NCBI GenBank assembly: GCA_032622095.1 | Contig: CP136068.1 | Location: 156,203,151 to 156,267,150 of the forward strand | DNA length: 64,000 bases | From: Siphonodentalium dalli | Taxonomy: Eukaryota; Mollusca; Scaphopoda; Gadilida; Siphonodentaliidae | Direction of reading: 5' to 3' | Shown: positions 31,954-42,047 of the stretch, piece after piece | Layout of the letters: every line of letters starts with the position of its first letter | Numbering within the stretch: the first letter of the stretch is position 1 | The notes under the pieces: model-generated | Told to the model about the DNA's origin: nothing | Databases searched by the model: none | Seen by the model: only the letters and a program-made list of their open reading frames with translations | Translations under genes and position numbers: made by a program

Positions 31954-32093
31954 AACTCACCAGCAGGTCCAAGCATTCAGGAACTCACCAGCAGATCCAA
32001 GCATTCAGGAACTCACCAGCAGATCCAAGCATTCAGGAACTCACCAGCAGATCCAAGCATTCAGGAACTCACCAGCAGATCCAAGCATTCAGG
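31954..32093. repeat. 28-bp minisatellite, 5 copies (C1)
   Basis: Unit AACTCACCAGCAGATCCAAG + CATTCAGG, first unit with AGGTCC. As 28 is not a multiple of three, the frame rotates every unit (NSPADPSIQ / ELTSRSKHSG / THQQIQAFR), so the apparent ORF over it is not evidence of a protein. Confidence 0.95.
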
Positions 32094-32335
32094 GGTCAGG
32101 AAGTGAGTTATCTGTGTTAGAGGAGCTGTATGCTGTGGCTTACATGCTATATTACACATTAACTCCGCCCATCTGAGTCGGGAGGGTCACCAGGCAAACG
32201 TGAGCTGTAAAGTGAATGAGAACTGTAGGGGTTGTAACCCACCACGTATCACATAATAACACCAGGTATCATATAATAACACCACGCATCATATAACACC
32301 AGGTATTATTTGACAGGCTATTTTTTCTCCTATAT

Positions 32336-32385
32336 ATTTTGAGACTTCCGTATATGTGTATATATATATGTGTGCAAGTTGTTCG
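32336..32385 (+). mobile_element. Helitron 5' end fragment
   Basis: TCTCCTATATATTTTGAGAC at the same position in segment C as the complete Helitron in C2 (37903). The sequence diverges after GTGTGCAAG, with no matching 3' end nearby. Confidence 0.6.
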
Positions 32386-33240
32386 TGTGCATGTATTTAC
32401 GTGTATTGGTGTAAACAGTAAATAATCACGATGACAACTGTTCTAAGTTGAGTCCCAATTTTCCTTTACCATGACTAAATAAAGAGCGTTCACTGTAAAA
32501 TAAATCACAGATGAAGACTGATATATTAATAAGTATATTGTACCACGATGTATAAATAAATTATCGTATATTATTTCGGTTTTACGGTCAGTTATCTATA
32601 TAAACATGTGCTCGTGTTTCTCTTTTTTTCGTTACCGGAATAGTCAAATTATATTATATATTCATATAAAGATTGCATATATGTGAAGACTTGCACAGTT
32701 AATACTAATAGACAATTATCATATCGTAAACATTCCAGTGTCCAGATCCTACGTAAAATGCGGCATGGCTTTATAATAACAACACATCGCGATACATATA
32801 ATAATAACATGCTAAAGACATTTAATTGTGAGAACACGATGTATTTTGCATTCGCAGTGTTCTCCCATTATGCGACAAACGTCAAAAGCCGCGATGGAAT
32901 TCATGATCGCTTTGCGCGTGCAAACTTATGGTATCGTTGAATATCTATGCCTTGTCAATGAGTTACCACGTGGTCGATCATGTAACTATGTTTACACGTG
33001 ACAATCATGTGATGTGGCCGATGATCACGTGACTCGTCTACAACACAAAATCTTCGGCTAACTTCGGAATTTTTTTTAATTGTTATAAAAATAACGATTA
33101 GCGGCCGAATATTAGATTACATGCGCATAATGGACATTTTATGTATATATTATCGGTATATTGAAAGAAAATATTAAATTTTTTTCAGGATCATATTCCT
33201 TTAAAGGTGCTACGCGCATTATACAATTTATCTTCAAACG
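32386..33240. other. No gene seen
   Basis: Spacer between C1 and A2. It includes ATCACGTGAC / CACGTGACAATCATGTGATG words at 32960-33030 and an 85-codon frame at 32683-32940 without recognisable motifs. Confidence 0.45.
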
Positions 33241-36200
33241 TTTAGATTATAACTGCATAACCTTAATCGAAACAAGAGTTATTTCTTAAATATGAGAATT
33301 AAAGATAACATAATCTCAGTAGGTTTTGACCAGGTCTAGGGGGTTCGGTTACTACCAGTACATGTACAGTAATGCCATAATTAATCAATTCCATAACCAC
33401 AGCAGAATTATGGTTAACTTTTCAGGATTTAGTCGGAAATATCGCTTGTTGCCATTCATCGGAAAGCTCGCCCCGAGAACTTTCCGATGAATGGCAACAA
33501 GCCATATTTCCAACAAAATCCTGAAAAGTTACCTATAATTCTGCTGTGGTTAATGGGTCGATTATTTAGAGCATTACTGTATAACACTGCCGTCAACAGT
33601 CAACCTAAATAAGTTCAAACAGATTTATTCAACCTATTTAAATGTTAAGAGTATTATTGGCACCCACTCCACTTTCAGCAGAGATTTCTCATCACCATGC
33701 ATGTGACCTATGATTTATAGAAATTGCTCCAATTTTGATAGGATCACTGATACTAATTGAATATAGACATTTTAAAGCAACTGCAACTGAAAGTGAATGA
33801 ATTATGTTATAAATTTTACTGATATTAGTCAATAAAATAATGTCAAACTATAATTTATCGAAAAGTTTCCATGTTTTACCACTATTTTTTGTATTTGGAA
33901 ATGTGAGTCTCAGCCATGGCTTTCTGTAAATTTAATTTGCAGCAATCAGTGTATTAATGATGTTGAAACATGCTCCACTGTTTAACATTAATGACAGCAA
34001 TTGGCCTAAGATTATTGAATTCTTGGAAATGTCCATCAAATCAGAACTCATCTGCATTGCAGTTGAGGATTCCTGTAGCAAAAATTATAAAATATTAAAA
34101 TATACCTGAAACTCAAGTTCAATACTGTCGGCGCACATGCCACGTTTTTTCCGTCACCTGTCGGCCACATAGTCTTTCTCGCCAATACTTTTGATACGGA
34201 AAGTTAGGCTGGTATTTGCTGTTATATCCTGACAGCTGATATTTTTGCATATATTGTTTCCCTCGTATCAGAGAATGACTCTTTTGAGTGAGTTTGTTTT
34301 GGACAATTTCTTTTTATATTGATCGATTTATTTTATATTTAGACGCTCCCATTATTTAAAAATATTTTAGATACCAAACATTTCTTTTTATATTGATTGA
34401 TGCTCCCACACACCACTCAAATTACAAAAACTTCTGACAATTGAATTAGGAATTCTGAGAAAGCTGCTTCAAATGTAGCAGTGCCATAAATTGCTCTGCA
34501 TGTATTTATTTACAGCAATGCCCATGAATATCCACCATCCGGAACAATTCTCAGTGACACTGAAGTTATTTTTCTAGTGTTCCACAAGAATCCTATATAC
34601 CGGTTTATATCATTATACTTTTGTACTGATGGCTGCTGATGTGGGTACATGTCTGTGCATGTGGTGTCAAAGTGACAGTTCTGATAAATTGGTTGAATTC
34701 ATTGGGAATAACATCAAGAAGAAGAAAGTATTTGTGAATAACTTCATTTTTATTTTTTAATTAACAAAAAAGATAACTGGTATCCGACAATTGCTATCAA
34801 AACATGTCTTACAAATCGTTTGGAATTTTCGGGATTTCGCCAAAATCAGATTTTATTGCATTTTATTGTCTCATAAAGTTCACCAACAGATGTTCCTTCG
34901 GTTAATCCTCCATATAAACTCCACTGCAGGATAACTGTGATCCCTGACATAATGCACACAGAAAACTAACTCATTTTCCCATTTTAATTAGTCCAAAATT
35001 GCGGAAAAATAGACAACTGATAATCTCAACCATGTGCTTTGTCAACGGAAGTAAATATAACCAGTGCTCTTAGAAATATGACCGGTCCCCGGTGCTCTTA
35101 AAAATGTGACCGGTGATGCAAAAATAAGTCCCTATGACTAGCGTATGGAGGGGAAAAAAAAGTTGAGATTGCGATAAATAGTTTTGATGCGGCTGACTTT
35201 TAGTGATGCGGGCGGGGCCTGTGAACCCAGACTTCAATTTTTAATGGCCTTATTTAAAAATATTTTCGATACCAAACCAGGGTCCATTTTACGGACCGCA
35301 CATTTGGCCTAGCTCAACCACTGATATTACCCACCTTCGTTGGCTGAAGCTGGTTGGATATTGCAAGGGCTGCAAAAGAACAATATGGGGTCCTAAATAT
35401 AACAATTCAAAACCATAAGATGCAGACCTATGTTCACTGTCCAGATGCGAGAGATCCTGAAAGAAAGAAAGGAGTAATGTCGAAGAAATACAAAGTTCAA
35501 CACACTGACTTTCCCAGCGAAATGGGAGTGGGCTGGTTGAAAAATCAGTGCATGGACAGGGAGCAAATTACTTTTGAAATTATAACCTCACATCGACATG
35601 ATTAGATAGCATTTTTCTAAAATCATATAAAATTCATACCAAATTGCATAGCTATTATCCAAATTTGGTAGCAAATTATATTATTATTATATATACATTT
35701 GAAACGCATTCCACAATAAATTTGTTTCAATGCGCGTACATCGAGTGGTTAAAAAATCAAAATATTTAAAAGACACATATGAGCAACAAAGATAAAATGA
35801 GATAGCTGATAACAGACAAGTTCAAATTCTCATAAGATAAAAAATATGACTTTAGATAAAATTAACCTGATGAATAAGATCGATACCGTTCTAAAGAAAC
35901 TCAGATAAAAAGTATTGGTGTAGTTGTAAACTGAAACATATTTTAAAAAGGTGAGTTTTCAATGCCTTCTTAAAGTCACCAGTTGCGATGCGATACCAGT
36001 TAGTTTTCTGATGTTTATTGCATGATGTCGACGTCTATTTATGGAATGTGAATGCATCTCAACATACTATTTCGTCAAATTTGATGCTTTTATGAATTTT
36101 AATAATTAAAGCATCACGCTGTTTGTGATCTATATAAATAATTTATATAAAATAATAAGAGAATTTAATTATCACAAAATCATTCATGAATTTCGTGTTT

Positions 36201-36264
36201 TTAATTTGGAAAATGCCAAACCGTGTCAGCTCACTTACGTATAAATAGCTAGGCCTATGCTTTA
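33241..36264. repeat. Segmental duplication A, copy A2
   Basis: Counterpart of 21108-25093, lacking the PB1 and T8 insertions and the left part of the Harbinger-like element. It ends exactly where segment C2 starts (AATAGCTAGGCCTATGCTTTA then TATATGC), so A2 and C2 were joined by rearrangement. Confidence 0.9.
33367..33579. mobile_element. Family T foldback MITE (in A2)
   Basis: Same insertion as 21236-21448, with minor substitutions. TA on both sides. Confidence 0.85.
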
Positions 36265-37380
36265 TATATGCAAAAAATAATGCTAACCACTGTCAACTAT
36301 AGTATAACATTTCCCAAAATGTATAATATATCAACATTTTGTTTATCGCAATTTGGTATCGAGAGTACATTGGTCGGCAACTGCCAAATATTCTATGTTG
36401 TAAAAAAAAAAGCTCAGATTTGAAATCTAGAAATCTGATAACTCTGCAGGGCTTTGAGGGGTGGGTTCCTTGACTCAAATCTAATATTTTTTACCACCCA
36501 AAGCTGAAGAAATAATAATTTATGGGCATTAAATTGGATTTTATATCATTAAATTACTTTATTACTCAATGAAACAAAGAGATTACTCACTGATTTTTGC
36601 AAGAATCAGGTGATGGAAGTAGTTGATAAACAATGGATGTGTAGATTCGGAGTCCTCTCGGTCATCAATCGTTTTTGTTTTCTGTCACGAGAGTCTATTG
36701 TCTTTCTGTGTTCTTTGTCATTTGCATCGGTTCTTGTCTGTGATCTTTGACATGTGTTCTTTAAGAAATTTTAAGAGCTTATTTGCTTTTCTGTCATCTG
36801 TGGTTCATCTGTGTTATTTTAGCAATTTATAAGTGTTTGTTTACCCTTCTGTCTGTGATCTTCATCTGTCGCTGTTAGTTTCTGTGTCTTGTCCTCAATA
36901 TAGATCTAACAGACAGTGAATTTAAGCTACCTGGAGAAGAGGAGCTGTATGTGACCTAATTGATGCACATGTACCATGTCCACCTGTAATTGAAAGTGAA
37001 GATATGAAAGTTGTGAAATGATGTAGAGAGATAATGGTGGAGTGGAGTGGAGTGGAGTGCCAGTTTCCATACATAGCAGTGTGGAGTGCCAGGTTCCATA
37101 CATAGCAGTATGGATTATCTGTGGCGGTGACTCGCCATACACACATTAGGATCCAAATTGTTTTTATGAAATCTTAGTCAAACATACCCTTGGTTTTTAT
37201 AAGAACATCAAGTTGAATGCTTTAATTTGTACAAATTACATCACAACATTTAACAGAATACGTCACTTAGGTGGCCATGCACTTTCCACCTGCATCGTAG
37301 ACCATATGAGGTGATATGGGTGATGTGGCCAGATGGTGTATGGAAACACATAGCCTGGCATTAGTGTTACTGGACAGATT

Positions 37381-37688
37381 AACTCACCAGCAGGTCCAAG
37401 CATTCAGGAACTCACCAGCAGATCCAAGCATTCAGGAACTCACCAGCAGATCCAAGCATTCAGGAACTCACCAGCAGATCCAAGCATTCAGGAACTCACC
37501 AGCAGATCCAAGCATTCAGGAACTCACCAGGAGATCCAAGCATTCAGGAACTCACCAGCAGATCCAAGCATTCAGGAACTCACCAGCAGATCCAAGCATT
37601 CAGGAACTCACCAGCAGATTCAAGCATTCAGGAACTCACCAGCAGATCCAAGCATTCAGGAACTCACCAGCAGATCCAAGCATTCAGG
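37381..37688. repeat. 28-bp minisatellite, 11 copies (C2)
   Basis: Exactly 11 units of 28 bp against 5 in C1 and C3; one unit has CAGGAGATCC and one CAGATTC. A clear paralogous copy-number difference. Confidence 0.95.
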
Positions 37689-37902
37689 GGTCAGGAAGTG
37701 AGTTATCTGTTAGAGGAGCTGTATGTGGCTTACATGCTATATTACACATCTGAGTCAGGAGGGTCACCAGGCAAACGTGAGCTGTAAAGTGAATGAGAAC
37801 TGTAGGGGTTGTAACCCACCACGTATCACATAATAACACTAGGTATCATATAATAACACCACGCATCATATAACACCAGGTATTATTTGACAGGCTATTT
37901 TT

Positions 37903-38622
37903 TCTCCTATATATTTTGAGACTTCCGTATATGTGTATATATATATATGTGTGCATGTGGGTACTTCATAGAATCTAAAACGGCTGCGCGGATCGAGGTC
38001 AAATTTCGTATATAAGGGTAAAAACCCATGGGGATCGTCCACGTCGCATTTTGGACAAGCTCTGAGCACTCATTCTCCACTCCCAATCATCAAAATCACC
38101 GCAAACGGCACGGCGGTGGTTAATCGCGTTGATAGTTAAAGAGCGTACGTTCCTATCAGCAGTGTAGTCGATAAAGAGCGTATATGCGTAATGTGATTCT
38201 TACGTCTGTACACGGGCGTCAGCGTCGGTGAGCGTGTTGTGTGATTCTTACGTACTTGGTATCCAGACATGAGCGTGTTGTGTGATTCTGACATACTTAG
38301 GGCTTCCTAGGAACTGGGATCGGGTCAGTTTTTCCGTCCTAGGTGATCTTCACCTTGAAACAGGTACCCACAAATGATATATATATGTGTGTGTCCTTTA
38401 TAGACTCGAACCGATTGAGCTCAAACTTCGAACCTACGGGAAGTGTCATGGGCGGGTTAAATTGTGACCCCGACCTGACCTTGACATTCAAAATGATCAA
38501 TTCAAGGTCAAATCGGGTAAAACAGGCGGATTTCGACGAATTGAAAAATAAATTCATTTTAAAAAAGCTTTTTCGAACAAAGCCATGGGACGAATGCCGC
38601 CAGTGGCGGGCTAACCTGCTAG
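37903..38622 (+). mobile_element. Non-autonomous Helitron with empty paralogous site
   Basis: Starts TCTCCTATATATTTTGAGAC. It ends with a GC-rich hairpin (CCGCCAGTGGCGG, 5-bp stem) and GCTAACCTGCTAG followed by T, matching the Helitron rules (5' TC, hairpin, CTRR 3' end). C3 lacks it: CAGGCTATTTTTTATTATAT at 43566-43585 joins the two flanks directly, with no duplication apart from one T of length difference. The interior carries TAAAGAGCGT and CGAACCGATTGAGC words. No Rep/helicase frame. Confidence 0.82.
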
Positions 38623-39149
38623 TTATTATATAAACCCTCTCCACATATCATTTTCCAAAGGAATATGTTCCAGTTTTTAGGCAATTTTCATTCCGGCTAC
38701 CCATCATATCTGTACATATTTATATAACAAAATGGTAGTAGAAAATTTTAGTGTCGATAGCAATAACATTTGTCAATAATTTTCATGGTTATGGTACGAT
38801 TTTCGAACTCATATTTCTGAAAAAAACGCTTGAAATTTTGAAGAAAAAAAAACAATAAATTTCATTCTATGACAACCATGATTATAATATGCGACCAAGC
38901 TCAGCATAGGTTATTCCACTAATTTCTTCTGAAAACGGCGGGCTTGCTGTAACAGCATTTTATAAATTTGTCGTCGCATTCAGAATTAAGTCAAAAGTCG
39001 CCTTTAAAAACACAAAAAACGATGCCAATCCACAATAGAAGGTGTGTCCCACGGGTCAATGAATACGAAAATAGCAAGAAATGTCACGGACTTGGGAGGG
39101 CAGGTGAAATGATATTTTCGAAAAACTTGTACAGGCCTAATAAGTCTGC

Positions 39150-39638
39150 TTAAAGATGCATAATCCGATATAACGCTCCCAAATTACTATTTATTTGGCT
39201 TCGGGGGTCAAAAATATTTGATTCGAGTCGAGGAACCCACCACCCATCATAGCTAAGACTGATCAGCTATCGATTTAAAAAAAAAATTATTTCTCGAAAT
39301 GTTTAATTATTTGTGGCCCAGAAAAGATCCATCAAATTGAGTCTCTGACTAAATTGCGGATGAAGATGGAGGACTAAAATCAAGTGATAATATGGCCATA
39401 TTTTGTGATTCTCGAGTGATTATATGGCCATATTTCGTTAAACAACATGTTAATAAATAACATCTTTTGGGAAATTTTATACCATAGTTGACAGAGGTTA
39501 GTATTATTTTGTTGTAATTAATTGATCCCGATAACAAAAGCTAATTGATCCTGATAACAAAAGCGTATTTTGAAGAAATGTTGTAATAAAATGATGATAT
39601 GGGGGACCGGACTGTCTGATCGGATTGAGTACCTTTAA
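39150..39638 (-). mobile_element. Family E element, left of inverted pair (D1)
   Basis: Ends TTAAAGATGCATAATCCGAT and ATCGGATTGAGTACCTTTAA, about 489 bp. In reverse orientation to 40100-40558, leaving ~460 bp of spacer, so the pair forms a large inverted repeat. A doubled TAATTGATCCTGATAACAAAAGC lies inside (split here: TAATTGATCC, TGATAACAAAAGC). Confidence 0.7.
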
Positions 39639-40099
39639 CACTTTCACGATATTTTCTTTGTCCAAAAATTTAAGCATGTCATAATAAGCTTGAAAAGAAC
39701 CATATAAAGATCCACTGTCCAATTTAGTTACAATAGCAGCGACAAATCATCAAAGCCACTTTAGAGATCAAAAATAGTTTATTGTTAATACATGCTCACA
39801 ATACCAAGTACCAAGTATCAGAATTGCCTAAAAGTCATATACTAACATTTTTCATGGCAGTTTGAACGCCGAGCAAGTGTCATAGTTTGAATGGCAAGCA
39901 AGTGTCATAGTTTGAATGGCGAGCGAGTGTTGTTGACAAATGCAATATATGGTGAAGCATGGTTCAAACTGGAATTGCCCAGAATCACTATAAATGTTTA
40001 CAAACAAACATCTATTTTTAAGTGCACACAACATGCTGTTATCATTTGTCAGTTAAAATCGGGACTAATTTTCAAGTTTGATCTGAGTTGAGGGATTGT

Positions 40100-40558
40100 T
40101 TAAAGGTACTCAATCCGATCAGATGGTCCCCCATATCATCAAGATACTACAACAACAACATTTCTTCAAAATACACTTTAGTTTATATCAGAATCGATTT
40201 ATTGCAATAAAATAATGCTAACCACTATCAACTATTTTATAAAATTTCCCAAAACGTGTTATTATAAATATTTTATTCAATGAAATAAGGCCGTATTATC
40301 ACTTGAGTATTCACGAAATTTGGCCGTATTACCACTTGTTATCAGTGTATCCATCTTCATCCGAAATTTTGACTGAGACCTTTCATTTGACGACATGTTT
40401 CTGAGCCACAAACAATTGAAATAACAAACTTCAAAAATCGATATCTGATCTGATCACTCTGATCTTTGACGGGTAGGTTCCTCGATTCAAATATTTTTTA
40501 CAACGAAGCCAAAGAAATTAGTAATTTAGGGGTGTTTAATCGGATTGAGTACCTTTAA
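40100..40558 (+). mobile_element. Family E element, right of inverted pair (D1)
   Basis: TTAAAGGTACTCAATCCGAT to ATCGGATTGAGTACCTTTAA with TTAA at both edges. The ends are near-perfect inverted repeats. TTAA flanks suggest a TTAA-targeting transposase, but the inner AGGTACTC tip is not the CCCTTT tip of the PB families. Confidence 0.7.
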
Positions 40559-40933
40559 TGTGTCATTACGATCGATACACAAACATTCATCTTGGGTGAT
40601 TATTAAATTCTGATAGATTCATATGTAAAACATGATATTCAGAAATATGTATATACCCCCATTCCCAAAGCCAACTATCATTGTCTTTAATTAAAAAAAT
40701 AATTTCGGACCTCAGAAGCGACTGCGAACTGCAACTACATGGTCTCTCAAACCCTTGTGATGGCGTCCGCCCATGTTCATATATATATTCCCAGACAGAA
40801 TTTGTTGATTGCGAAATTAACAGACTTCAAAACAAAAATCTAATAGTACCAAGGTGTCTTCAACTCAAAATATTTTTTTTTATTCTCTGTGTCAAAGAAC
40901 TAATAATTGATGGAAGCCTGGAAAGAGTCAATA

Positions 40934-41349
40934 TAGTGTGTCTGAAATTTGCAGAAAGAGGTCCCCAGAGGGTGAATTTAATGACGCTATTGCACGCAGC
41001 GGGCTATTTCACAAAATGCACCCCTGGGGACCTCATTCTGCTTAGGTCTCAACTGCTATGGGGGACCTAGGATCAGAATGATGTTCCCCGAGTTGAAGTT
41101 GGTGATGTTCACCCGATCATTCGATTATAAATGAATTTTATCTTCTACAAATTAGGGGATATAAGAAACTGAACAGAAGGGAAAAAGTAAATAAAAACAA
41201 TGTTAATTTGAGACTATAGATACTTCCCAGAAGATGAAGCATAATGCCTAAGAAGAATGAGGTTCCTAGAGGGTGAATTTGGTGATGCTAGCCTGCTGTG
41301 CAGGATAGCGTAACTAAATTTACCCTCTGGGGACCTCCGACACACTATA
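40934..41349. repeat. Family G foldback element (D1)
   Basis: Bounded by TATAGTGTGTC and GACACACTATA. Contains AGGTCCCCAGAGGGTGAATT twice with inverted partners CCCTCTGGGGACCTC. Copy in D2 at 45794-46206. Confidence 0.7.
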
Positions 41350-41990
41350 GTTGGGGAGCCCGCATATGTTCCATTTACACTTTTGCGTACAAAAGGTTTG
41401 ACCCCCTAAAGTTGGTACCAATAATGGAACATTCTGAAAAAACGATTTCTTAAGTTGCGCATTCCTGGGGTTTAGGGGCCGCTGAACCCCAAAAAGTGCC
41501 AAAAATCACTTCTATTTACACTTCAGCGTACATCGATGAATTTTGGTTTGATGATACTCCTAAATGTACTGATAAAGAAAACACAACTTAAGAAAGGGAT
41601 TTTCCTGGGGTTTTCAGATAAGAAAGGGGGTCCCATGCTGAACCCCAAAACGTGATTTTTCACTTTTTTTTACACTTTCGCGTACATCCATAATTTTTGG
41701 TCTCAAAGTACTTTGAGATATACTAATTATAAAAACACAACTTAAGAAGCAACTTTTCTTGGGGTTTTAAATTAAGAATGGGGTCATCGGGTCACCCCCC
41801 AAAACGTAAAAAAATCACTTTTATTTACATGATTGCATTCGTCCAACGTGTGTGTATGTGCGTACACCCCTGGAACGTTGCACTATTACAACCAATACAT
41901 CCCTAAATCGATACGAACAACTTTAGAAATATACATTCATGTCGTTTTCTGATAAGAACGAGACTTATTACCCCCCCCCCCCCCCCCAAC
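41350..41990. repeat. Degenerate ~150-bp tandem repeat ending in poly-C
   Basis: Recurring order: TTTACACTTTTGCGTAC, TTGG, AACACAACTTAAGAA, TTCCTGGGGTTTT, AACCCCAAAA, with period about 142-152 bp and three to four units (phases at ~41373, 41515, 41667, 41821). A 17-C run sits at 41971-41987. Unique to this place; it separates D1 from C3. Confidence 0.7.
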
Positions 41991-42047
41991 CCGATCCATT
42001 TTCTAGAACTATAAGTGAGCCAGTTTTATGAAAATTATCGCGGAAAT

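Larger units (their letters stand above)
30838..32385. repeat. Segmental duplication C, copy C1
   Basis: Colinear with 36270-37950 and 42048-43575 (family E element, TCTGTGATCTTTGACCTGTG region, R fragment, 28-bp minisatellite, ATAATAACACCA tail). It ends inside the Helitron 5' end at 32336. No gene. Confidence 0.9.
36265..41349. repeat. Segmental duplication C2+D1
   Basis: About 5.1 kb colinear with C3+D2 (42048-46206). It differs by a Helitron (37903-38622), six more 28-bp units, and loss of the first ~80 bp of the family E element. Contains two family E elements in inverted orientation and a family G element. The 129-codon frame 40681-41070 is kept in both copies but runs into the G element and starts TTG. 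Confidence 0.9.

Noticed and set aside
31898-37753. 92- and 145-codon frames with PADPSIQ / THQQIQAF repeats as repetitive proteins
   Set aside because: They are translations of a 28-bp minisatellite in non-coding duplicated DNA; the frame rotates per unit and the third copy differs in reading.
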